From assembly GCF_036013915.1 (NCBI RefSeq), contig NZ_CP107899.1, positions 7,654,001-7,718,000 on the forward strand: DNA of 64,000 nt, given 5' to 3'. Numbering within the stretch: the first letter of the stretch is position 1; each line of letters starts with the position of its first letter. Source of the stretch: Streptomyces sp. NBC_00464. Lineage in GTDB: Bacteria > Actinomycetota > Actinomycetes > Streptomycetales > Streptomycetaceae. The notes below the pieces were generated by a model. It was not told where the DNA came from. It did no database searches and was given only the letters and a program-made list of their open reading frames with translations. Shown one piece after another: positions 8,054 to 14,829 of this stretch. A program made the position numbers and the translations under genes.

Positions 8054-8134
8054 ATGCCGCCAGAACTCCTTCTCTACGGCCGGGTCCACATCGACCTCGC
8101 CCGCCACGCGAGTGCGCGCTGTCCGGATGCCTGA
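8054..8134 (+). CDS. cysteine-type leader peptide (26 aa uORF)
   Basis: A 26-codon frame ending RVHIDLARHASARCPDA. This matches the R-x-H-x-D-L-x-R-x-x-S-A-x-C pattern of the short actinobacterial leader peptides that I know as annotated upstream of sulfur, cysteine and flavin-reductase genes. Its single cysteine codon (TGT, residue 23) lies just before the stop, so translation would sense charged tRNA-Cys. It ends 43 bases before the flavin reductase and is probably translated without a leader. Recognition of the motif is seen directly; the attenuation role is known for related leaders and inferred here. Confidence 0.7.
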   Translation: MPPELLLYGRVHIDLARHASARCPDA

Positions 8135-8177
8135 GCATCCGCGGCCCCGTACATCCGACGCGCAGAAGGACATCTCC

Positions 8178-8684
8178 ATGACGGCATCACCCGAGACCGG
8201 CACTCCCCGGACGGCATCCCCGGACCTCCTGCGTTCCGTGTTCCGGCAGCACGCCGCCGGTGTCGCCGTGATCACCGCTGCCGGTGACCGGCCGGTGGGC
8301 TTCACCGCCACCTCCCTCAACTCCGTGGCCGCCGATCCGCCGCTCATCTCCTTCGGCGTGGGCACCTCCTCCTCCAGCTGGCCGGTCGTCTCGGAGGCGG
8401 ACCACATCGGCGTCCACATACTCGGCGAGCATCAGCGGGAACTGGCCGCCACCTTCGCCCGCAGCGGCGCAGACCGGTTCGGCCCGTCCACCGATTGGCG
8501 CAGCGGACCGGAAGGTGTCCCGGTGCTGGACGGCGTGCTCGCCTGGCTCGTCTGTCGGGTCGTGGCGCGGGTTCCGGCGGGGGACCACCGGATCGTGATC
8601 GCGCAGGCGATCACCGGCGACCCGGCCGGCGGCGGCAGGCCGCTCGTCTATCACCAGGGCAGGTTCACGGCTCTGCGAGACTGA
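8178..8684 (+). CDS. flavin reductase family protein
   Basis: A 168-residue flavin reductase-like domain: the N-terminal FRQHAAGVAVITA strand, FTATSLNSVAADPPLISFGV for FMN binding, the GVHILGEHQRELA helix and the C-terminal LVYHQGRFTAL. Members reduce FMN with NAD(P)H and deliver reduced flavin to a partner monooxygenase. The ATG at 8178 follows AAGGA by seven bases. No monooxygenase lies next to it. The upstream cysteine leader peptide suggests expression tied to cysteine or sulfur status, as for enzymes that release sulfur from organosulfur compounds; that is inference. Confidence 0.88.
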   Translation: MTASPETGTPRTASPDLLRSVFRQHAAGVAVITAAGDRPVGFTATSLNSVAADPPLISFGVGTSSSSWPVVSEADHIGVHILGEHQRELAATFARSGADRFGPSTDWRSGPEGVPVLDGVLAWLVCRVVARVPAGDHRIVIAQAITGDPAGGGRPLVYHQGRFTALRD

Positions 8685-8764
8685 GATCTCCTCGTGGCAC
8701 CAGGGCGCCGGGCGTAGGCCAGATCACAGCGCAAAGCGCTTGCTTAATGGTCGCCCCATGGGTG

Positions 8765-8776
8765 TACTGGCGAGTA
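8765..8776. promoter_or_regulatory. candidate operator at the etfBA promoter
   Basis: The 12-base palindrome TACT-GGCG-AGTA overlaps a good -10-like TAATAT (8775-8780) about 105 bases before etfB. The symmetry and position would suit a TetR-type repressor, but no regulator gene adjoins it and the site is short. Confidence 0.3.
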
Positions 8777-8884
8777 ATATTATGGTCGGAGCATGGGTCG
8801 CCCCGACCGGAAATCGCCCCATCAGGCGCCTATGCTGCGTGCAACAAGGCAGCCCGGAAATGACGATGCAGTAGGAGAGCCGGC

Positions 8885-9670
8885 GTGAGCTTGAGGATCG
8901 TTGTCTGTGTGAAGTACGTGCCCGACGCGACCGGTGACCGGCATTTCGCCGATGACCTGACGTTGGATCGTGAGGATGTCGACGGGCTGCTGTCGGAGCT
9001 GGATGAGTACGCGGTCGAGCAGGCGTTGCAGATCGCGGATGCGGCGGACGATGCGGAGGTCACCGTGTTGACGGTGGGTCCGGAGGATGCCAAGGACGCG
9101 TTGCGCAAGGCGTTGTCGATGGGTGCGGACAAGGCTGTTCACGTCGAGGACGACGATCTGCACGGCACGGACGCGATCGGTACGTCGTTGGTGCTGGCGA
9201 AGGCGATCGAGAAGACGGGCTATGACCTGGTGATCTCGGGGATGGCGTCGACGGACGGCACGATGGGTGTGGTTCCGGCGCTGCTGGCCGAGCGGCTGGG
9301 TGTGCCGCAGGTGACGCTGCTGTCCGAGGTTTCCGTGGAGGGTGGCGTCGTACGTGGCCGCCGTGACGGTGACACGGCGTCCGAGCAGCTGGAGGCGTCG
9401 TTGCCTGCGGTGGTGTCGGTGACCGACCAGTCGGGCGAGGCCCGTTACCCGTCGTTCAAGGGGATCATGGCGGCGAAGAAGAAGCCGGTCGAGTCGCTGG
9501 ATCTGGATGATCTGGGGATCGACGCGGACGAGGTGGGTCTGGGTGGTTCCTGGACCGCGGTCGACTCCGCGGCCGCACGTCCGGCCCGCACCGCGGGCAC
9601 GATCGTCAAGGACGAGGGCGAGGGCGGCAAGGCTCTGGCCGAGTTCCTCGCGGGCCAGAAGTTCATCTGA
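8885..9670 (+). CDS. etfB: electron transfer flavoprotein subunit beta
   Basis: A 261-residue ETF beta subunit. Visible family features are the N-terminal IVVCVKYVPD, the mid-protein SGMASTDGTMGVVPALLAERLG and the nucleotide-binding region. With EtfA it forms the heterodimer that carries FAD (and AMP) and takes electrons from acyl-CoA and other dehydrogenases to the quinone pool. The GTG start at 8885 follows TAGGAGAGCCGGC. etfA lies 63 bases downstream in the same direction. The first two thirds of the gene use TTG, GGT and GTG codons more than its neighbours do, which is unusual here but not evidence of transfer. Confidence 0.95.
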   Translation: MSLRIVVCVKYVPDATGDRHFADDLTLDREDVDGLLSELDEYAVEQALQIADAADDAEVTVLTVGPEDAKDALRKALSMGADKAVHVEDDDLHGTDAIGTSLVLAKAIEKTGYDLVISGMASTDGTMGVVPALLAERLGVPQVTLLSEVSVEGGVVRGRRDGDTASEQLEASLPAVVSVTDQSGEARYPSFKGIMAAKKKPVESLDLDDLGIDADEVGLGGSWTAVDSAAARPARTAGTIVKDEGEGGKALAEFLAGQKFI

Positions 9671-9733
9671 GCCCCGGCTGTTGCCTCACCGCCCCCCCCG
9701 CACTCCCTCGCACACGCAGGAGATTGAAGTCCC

Positions 9734-10696
9734 ATGGCTGAAGTTCTCGTCTATGTCGACCACGTGGACGGTGCCGTCCGCAAGCCCACGCTGGAGCTGT
9801 TGACGCTGGCGCGCCGGATCGGTGAGCCGGTCGCCGTGGCGCTGGGCAACGGTGCCGCGGACACCGCCGCCGTGCTCGCCGAGCACGGTGCGGTCAAGGT
9901 CCTGACCGCCGACGCCTCCGAGTTCGCCGACTACCTCGTCGTTCCGAAGGTCGACGCGCTGCAGGCCGCCTACGACGCGGTGTCGCCGGCCGCCGTGCTG
10001 CTGCCCTCGTCCGCGGAGGCCAAGGAGATCGCGGCCCGTCTCGCGGTCCGGATCGGTTCCGGCATCATCACCGACGCCGTCGACCTGGAGGCCGGCGATC
10101 AGGGCCCGGTCGCCACGCAGTCCGCGTTCGCCGCCTCGTACACCACCAAGTCCCGTGTCTCCAAGGGTGTCCCGGTCGTCACGGTCAAGCCGAACTCGGC
10201 CCCGGTCGAGCCGGCTCCGGCAGCCGGTGCCGTGGAGGCCCTTTCGGTCTCCTTCTCGGCGCAGGCCACCGGCACCAAGGTCGTCTCCCGTACCCCGCGT
10301 GAGTCGACGGGGCGTCCGGAGCTGACGGAGGCCGCGATCGTGGTCTCGGGCGGCCGTGGTGTCAACGGTGCGGAGAACTTCCACATCATCGAGGCGCTCG
10401 CGGACTCGCTGGGTGCGGCGGTCGGTGCCTCGCGCGCCGCGGTCGACGCGGGCTGGTACCCGCACACCAACCAGGTCGGCCAGACCGGTAAGTCCGTCTC
10501 GCCGCAGCTGTACATCGCCTCGGGTATCTCCGGCGCGATCCAGCACCGGGCGGGTATGCAGACCTCGAAGACGATCGTCGCGATCAACAAGGACGCCGAG
10601 GCCCCGATCTTCGACCTCGTCGACTACGGCGTCGTCGGCGACCTCTTCAACGTCATCCCGCAGCTCACCGACGAGGTCAATGCCCGCAAGGGCTGA
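9734..10696 (+). CDS. etfA: electron transfer flavoprotein subunit alpha
   Basis: A 320-residue ETF alpha subunit. The C-terminal FAD domain is clear, with the signature region [20 protein letters not shown] and the [21 protein letters not shown] segment that follows. The start ATG is preceded by GCAGGAGATTGAAGTCCC. It forms the FAD-bearing half of the EtfAB electron carrier and is cotranscribed with etfB. A 16-bp stem hairpin downstream (10720-10768) closes the operon. Confidence 0.95.
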   Translation: MAEVLVYVDHVDGAVRKPTLELLTLARRIGEPVAVALGNGAADTAAVLAEHGAVKVLTADASEFADYLVVPKVDALQAAYDAVSPAAVLLPSSAEAKEIAARLAVRIGSGIITDAVDLEAGDQGPVATQSAFAASYTTKSRVSKGVPVVTVKPNSAPVEPAPAAGAVEALSVSFSAQATGTKVVSRTPRESTGRPELTEAAIVVSGGRGVNGAENFHIIEALADSLGAAVGASRAAVDAGWYPHTNQVGQTGKSVSPQLYIASGISGAIQHRAGMQTSKTIVAINKDAEAPIFDLVDYGVVGDLFNVIPQLTDEVNARKG

Positions 10697-10719
10697 CCCC
10701 CCGGTCGGCATGCACGGCC

Positions 10720-10768
10720 AACGGCCCGGGGCCGCACGGTGAAACCCACCGCGCGGCCCCGGGCCGTT
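10720..10768 (+). terminator. etfBA terminator hairpin
   Basis: AACGGCCCGGGGCCGC (10720-10735) pairs perfectly with GCGGCCCCGGGCCGTT (10753-10768) across a 17-base loop and is followed by TTC. It starts 23 bases after the etfA stop. Confidence 0.7.
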
Positions 10769-10867
10769 TCCGATCACCATTGACGCAGATACGGCAGCCT
10801 TATAACTTCACTATACGGATTGTTGATTCCGAGAAGCGGAAACAGCGAGAGCGTGGAGGGTGCGGAA

Positions 10868-12166
10868 ATGGGTCAGCAGGAGAAGGTGGCGACGAGCCTC
10901 GCCGGTGCGGTCAGCGAGGGGATCAGCGCCTCCCTCACGGCGGTGGACGCCGAACTCGCCCGCCGCTACCCGGGCGACCCCGGAACGCGCCAGCCCGTCC
11001 ACACGGTCTACGTGCCAGGGGACACCTTCACCGCGGGCACCATCCGTTCCTGGGGTGACCAGGCGTTGCACGCGCTCGACGAGCACGCCCCCGACGCCGC
11101 CTCGCTCGCAGCCGTGCTCGGCATCCCGGCCGAGCTCGCCGGCCCCGTCCATGACCGCGTACGCGCCAAGCTGAGCCGCGAGCCCGTCGAGGACCTCCGT
11201 GTCGACTTCGAGGACGGATACGGCCCCCGCTCCGACGCCGAGGAGGACGAGGCGGCGGCCCGGGCGGCCCGGCTGATCTCGGAGGCGTACGCGAACGGCA
11301 CGGCGGCTCCGTACATGGGCATCCGGATGAAGTGCATGGAAGCCGCTGTACGCGACCGGGGCATCCGGACCACGGACGTCTTTCTCACGGGCCTGATGGA
11401 GGCGGGAGGCCTTCCCGACGGGCTCGTGCTCACCCTGCCGAAGGTGACCTACCCCGAACAGGTCACCGCCTTCGTCCAGCTTCTCGAAGCCTTCGAGCAG
11501 GCACACGGACTTCCCTCCGGGCGGCTCGGCTTCGAGATCCAGATCGAGACCAGTCAGTCGATCCTCGCCGCCGACGGCACCGCCGCCGTCGCCCGCATGA
11601 TCGACGCCGCGCAGGGGCGTGCAACGGGTCTGCACTACGGCACGTTCGACTACAGCGCCTGCGTCGGGGTCAGCGCCGCGTACCAGGCGAGTGACCACCC
11701 GGCGGCCGACCACGCGAAGGCCGTGATGCAGGTGGCCGCCGCGGGCACCGGGGTACGTGTCTCAGACGGTTCCACCAACGTCCTGCCCGTGGGCCCCACC
11801 GCCCAGGTGCACGAGGCCTGGCGGCTTCACTACGGGCTCACCCGGCGCGCTCTGGCCCGCGCCTACTACCAGGGCTGGGACATGCACCCGGGCCACCTCC
11901 CGACCCGGTACGCGGCCGTCTACACCTTCTACCGGGAGGGCCTGGAGCAGGCCGCGGCCCGGCTTGCCGCATATGTGGCGAAGGCGGGCGGCGACGTGAT
12001 GGACGAACCCGCCACCGCCAAGGCGCTCAGTGGCTACCTGCTGCGAGGCATCGACTGCGGCGCGCTCGACACCGCCGAGGTGGCCCGGCTGACCGGGCTG
12101 ACCCGCGCGGACCTGGACGCCTTCGCCTCACCGCGACGCGGCGGACTGACCGTCACCGCACCCTAG
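10868..12166 (+). CDS. DUF6986 family protein (HpcH/citrate-lyase-like aldolase fold)
   Basis: A 432-residue protein beginning at ATG 10868, eight bases after GGAGG. It has a TIM-barrel aldolase look: EDLRVDFEDGYG (acidic metal-site strand), GFEIQIETSQSI, LHYGTFDYSA and a C-terminal WDMHPGHLPTRYAAVYTFYREG, matching the DUF6986 relatives of HpcH/HpaI and citrate lyase beta. Such enzymes cleave or form C-C bonds of oxo acids using a divalent metal, but no substrate is evident. It stands alone upstream of, and convergent with, the LacI regulator. Moderately certain of family, not of function. Confidence 0.8.
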   Translation: MGQQEKVATSLAGAVSEGISASLTAVDAELARRYPGDPGTRQPVHTVYVPGDTFTAGTIRSWGDQALHALDEHAPDAASLAAVLGIPAELAGPVHDRVRAKLSREPVEDLRVDFEDGYGPRSDAEEDEAAARAARLISEAYANGTAAPYMGIRMKCMEAAVRDRGIRTTDVFLTGLMEAGGLPDGLVLTLPKVTYPEQVTAFVQLLEAFEQAHGLPSGRLGFEIQIETSQSILAADGTAAVARMIDAAQGRATGLHYGTFDYSACVGVSAAYQASDHPAADHAKAVMQVAAAGTGVRVSDGSTNVLPVGPTAQVHEAWRLHYGLTRRALARAYYQGWDMHPGHLPTRYAAVYTFYREGLEQAAARLAAYVAKAGGDVMDEPATAKALSGYLLRGIDCGALDTAEVARLTGLTRADLDAFASPRRGGLTVTAP

Positions 12167-12171
12167 CGACC

Positions 12172-12192
12172 CGCCCGGCCTCAGGCCGGGCG
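12172..12192. terminator. shared terminator overlapping the lacI-type stop codon
   Basis: CGCCCGGCC and GGCCGGGCG form a nine-bp stem around a three-base loop TCA. That loop is the stop codon of the reverse-strand LacI gene, so the hairpin can serve both convergent genes. Confidence 0.6.
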
Positions 12193-13209
12193 CAGCTCGC
12201 CCGAGCCGCGCGGGATCAGCCGCGTCGGGAGTTCGACGCGCGCCGGTGCGTGGTCGGCGCCGTCGAGCCGGCGGAAAAGGTGCTCGGCCGCGGTGCGGCC
12301 GACCGCCGCCGCGTCCTGGGAGATGACGGTGATGCCGAGCAGATCCGCGAGCTCGATGTCGTCGAAGCCGACCAGGGCGACGGGCCGTTCCCGCCCGGCC
12401 AGCACGCGCACCGCGGTCACCGTCACGCGGTTGTTGCCCGCGAAGAGGGCCGTGACGGGTTCGGGGCCGGAGAGCATGGTCTCGGCGGCCGGACGGACCC
12501 GCTCGGGATCCGTGGAGCCGAGCGAGACCCAGGAGTCCTCGACCGTGATCCCGGCGTCGGTCATGGCGGTGTGATACCCGCGCAGCCGCTCCGTGGCGGT
12601 GTGGATCCGGGGCTGGTCCCCGATGAACCCGATCCGGCGGTGGCCGTGGGCGATCAGATGGGCGACGCCCTCGCGGGCGCCGCCGAAGCTGTCCGAGAGC
12701 ACCATGTCGGCCTCGATCCGGCCGGCCGGACGGTCCACGAAGACCGTCGCTATGCCGGCCTTGATCTCCGGCTCCAGATAGCGGTGGTCGTCGCCGGCCG
12801 GAATCACGATGAGCCCGTCGACGCGTCGTGCGCACAGCGCGAGCACGAGTTCCTGCTCGCGCTCCGGGTCCTCGGCGCTGGAGCCGTTGATGAGCAGGGC
12901 GCCGTGCGCGCGGGCCACCTCTTCCACGGCGCGGCTCAGCGGCCCGTAGAACGGGTCCGCGAGATCCTCCAGGACCAGGCCGATGGAGGCGGTGCGGCCC
13001 TTGCGCAGCACGCGCGCGCTGTCGTTGCGGCGAAAGCCCAGCGCGTCGATGGCCTCCTGGACCCGGCGCTCGGTGTCGGGTGTGACGCCCGGCTCGCTGT
13101 TGACCACGCGCGAGACCGTCTTGAGGCCCACTCCGGCACGGGCGGCCACGTCCTTCATGGTCGGCCGGTTGCCATAGCGGGGCTCGGGGTGACGAGTGGT
13201 CTCGGCCAC
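12181..13209 (-). CDS. LacI family transcriptional regulator
   Basis: A 342-residue LacI/GalR regulator. The N-terminal helix-turn-helix is PTMKDVAARAGVGLKTVSRVVN, followed by the hinge RRNDSARVLRKG and a periplasmic-binding-protein-like effector domain (IGLVLEDLADPFYGPLSRAVEEVA through LVGFDDIELADLLGITVISQD). The GTG start at 13207-13209 follows AGGACTGCGCACC. It is divergent from the ROK sugar kinase, and the intergenic region holds the perfect palindrome GACAACGTTGTC, typical of a LacI operator with central CG. It probably represses the kinase and itself until a sugar is bound; the GH27 alpha-galactosidase nearby could be part of the same regulon. Confidence 0.92.
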   Translation of the reverse strand: MAETTRHPEPRYGNRPTMKDVAARAGVGLKTVSRVVNSEPGVTPDTERRVQEAIDALGFRRNDSARVLRKGRTASIGLVLEDLADPFYGPLSRAVEEVARAHGALLINGSSAEDPEREQELVLALCARRVDGLIVIPAGDDHRYLEPEIKAGIATVFVDRPAGRIEADMVLSDSFGGAREGVAHLIAHGHRRIGFIGDQPRIHTATERLRGYHTAMTDAGITVEDSWVSLGSTDPERVRPAAETMLSGPEPVTALFAGNNRVTVTAVRVLAGRERPVALVGFDDIELADLLGITVISQDAAAVGRTAAEHLFRRLDGADHAPARVELPTRLIPRGSGELRPA

Positions 13210-13302
13210 GGTGCGCAGTCCTGTCCTCGGGTTCGGGCGATCCGGACCGGCCGCGGAGGGTGCCACGGAGAAGGCCGGAGGCTGTGGCGTCGAGCATAGG
13301 CC

Positions 13303-13320
13303 CTGGACAACGTTGTCAAG
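13303..13320. promoter_or_regulatory. LacI-type operator
   Basis: CTGGACAACGTTGTCAAG contains the perfect 12-bp palindrome GACAACGTTGTC (13306-13317) with CG at its centre, and two further symmetric pairs outside a single mismatch. It lies between the divergent LacI and ROK kinase genes. Confidence 0.7.
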
Positions 13321-13341
13321 TGAATGGAGACTATGCAGACT
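13313..13341 (+). promoter_or_regulatory. predicted promoter of the ROK kinase gene
   Basis: TTGTCA (13313-13318), 17-base spacer and CAGACT (13336-13341) form a reasonable promoter reading toward the kinase at 13390. The -35 box is made of the right half of the LacI operator, so repressor binding would block it. Confidence 0.5.
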
Positions 13342-13389
13342 ATTTACTGAAGCCGCAGGTCCCACCCCCTCACCAACGGAGCCACACCG

Positions 13390-14346
13390 ATGCATACCGA
13401 CCTCGTCGCCGCGCTGGACATCGGCGGCACCAAGATCGCCGGGGCATTGGTGGACGGCGACGGCACGCTCCGCGTGCGGGTGCAGCGTCCGACGCCCGCC
13501 CGGGAGGACGGCGAGACGGTGATGGGGGCGGTCGCTGACGTGCTGGCGGAGCTGTCCGCGTCACCGTTGTGGGGCCGGGCCACGGCCGTCGGCATCGGCA
13601 GCGCGGGCCCGGTGGACGCCGAAGCCGGGACGGTCAGTCCCGTGAACGTGCCCGGATGGCGGGGCTTCCCGCTGGTGGAGCGGGTGAGTGCGGCGACCGG
13701 TGGTCTCCCCGTCGAGCTGGTCTGCGACGGCGTCGCGATCGCCGCGGCCGAGCACTGGATGGGCGCCGCCCGCGGACACGACAACGCCCTGTGCATGGTC
13801 GTGTCGACCGGAGTCGGTGGCGGGCTCGTCCTCGGCGGCAAGCTCCACCCCGGCCCCAGCGGCAATGCCGGTCACATCGGGCACATCAGCGTCGACCTCG
13901 ACGGTGACCTGTGCCCGTGCGGCGCGCGCGGCTGCGTCGAGCGCATTGCGAGCGGCCCCAACATCGCCCGCCGTGCGCTGGAGGCCGGCTGGCGGCCCGG
14001 ACCGGACGGTGACACGACTGCGGCGGCGGTCGCGGCCGCGGCGCGGGCCGGGGACCCGGTCGCGGTGGCCTCGTTCGAACGGGCCGCACAGGCGCTGGCC
14101 GCGGGCATTGCCGCGACGGCCACGCTGGTCGAGATCGACATCGCGGTGATTGGCGGGGGAGTGGCCGGCGCCGGCGATGTGCTGTTCGCCCCGCTCCGCA
14201 GCGCCCTGCGGCGGTACGCGACGCTGTCGTTCGTCCAGAGGCTGACCGTGACGCCTGCGGTGATGGGCAACGACGCGGGGCTGGTGGGTGCGGCGGCGGC
14301 GGCCTTCGCCGTGCGGGTGGGCGCGGACGGGGCCGTTTCCGTCTAG
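13390..14346 (+). CDS. ROK family sugar kinase (glucokinase-like)
   Basis: A 318-residue ROK kinase. The N-terminal phosphate motif is ALDIGGTKIAGAL, the sugar-binding GHIGH and the zinc motif CPCGARGCVE (Cys 175, 177 and 182) are intact, and no helix-turn-helix is present, so it is an enzyme rather than a repressor. It should phosphorylate glucose or a related sugar with ATP in the cytoplasm. The ATG follows GGAG by eight bases. Divergence from the LacI gene across a palindrome suggests sugar induction; the neighbouring alpha-galactosidase would release hexoses as possible substrates. Confidence 0.9.
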   Translation: MHTDLVAALDIGGTKIAGALVDGDGTLRVRVQRPTPAREDGETVMGAVADVLAELSASPLWGRATAVGIGSAGPVDAEAGTVSPVNVPGWRGFPLVERVSAATGGLPVELVCDGVAIAAAEHWMGAARGHDNALCMVVSTGVGGGLVLGGKLHPGPSGNAGHIGHISVDLDGDLCPCGARGCVERIASGPNIARRALEAGWRPGPDGDTTAAAVAAAARAGDPVAVASFERAAQALAAGIAATATLVEIDIAVIGGGVAGAGDVLFAPLRSALRRYATLSFVQRLTVTPAVMGNDAGLVGAAAAAFAVRVGADGAVSV

Positions 14347-14372
14347 AGCCTCTCGTCCGTCCGGGGCCTCTC

Positions 14373-14389
14373 GTCCGGATTCTCCGGAC
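14373..14389 (+). terminator. short hairpin after the ROK kinase
   Basis: GTCCGGA (14373-14379) and TCCGGAC (14383-14389) form a seven-bp stem with a three-base loop, about 27 bases after the kinase stop codon. It is short and may be a weak terminator. Confidence 0.35.
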
Positions 14390-14417
14390 ATCGCTCCTGT
14401 CGTACGAGCGCAGGTAT

Positions 14418-14663
14418 GTGCGTGCGGCGGCCTTCGGCTACACCGACTTCCACGACGACCTGAAGAAGTTCGACATCCCGCTGCTCATCGTCCACGGCGA
14501 CGACGACCAGGTCGTCCCGATCGACGCCACGGGCCGCAAGACCGCCAAGCTGGTCCCCGGCGCGGTCCTCAAGGTGTACGAGGGCGGGTCCCACGGCATC
14601 GCCGTCGTCCCCGGGGACAAGGAACGCTTCAACCAGGACCTCATCGAGTTCCTGAAAGCCTGA
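14418..14663 (+). pseudogene. C-terminal remnant of an alpha/beta hydrolase (chloroperoxidase-like)
   Basis: An 81-codon frame encodes FGYTDFHDDLKKFDIP followed by LLIVHGDDDQVVP and GGSHGIAVV, ending EFLKA. This is the C-terminal third of a non-haem chloroperoxidase/esterase-type alpha/beta hydrolase, which is normally about 270 residues. The acid (DDDQ) and histidine (SHG) of the triad survive, but the oxyanion region, the nucleophile elbow and the lid are missing, and the upstream DNA belongs to the kinase and its terminator. It has no ribosome binding site and is most simply a deletion remnant. Confidence 0.75.
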
Positions 14664-14742
14664 CCCCCGCGGGGCTCTGCGCGGAGGCGCGCACCGGCGT
14701 CCGTCACCGGGCCGGATCGCGGCTTCCCCCGCTCCTGGGAGC

Positions 14743-14779
14743 TGTCCGGTCGGCGAGGGCTGTCCTCGCCGACCGGACA
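14743..14779. terminator. strong bidirectional terminator hairpin
   Basis: TGTCCGGTCGGCGAGG (14743-14758) pairs perfectly with CCTCGCCGACCGGACA (14764-14779), 16 bp with a five-base loop. It lies between the hydrolase remnant and the 3' end of the alpha-galactosidase gene and is positioned to end the latter. Confidence 0.75.
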
Positions 14780-14829
14780 ACGTGGCGACGGCGTCGGACG
14801 CCGCCATGCGGTTCTTCGGGCGGGCTGCC

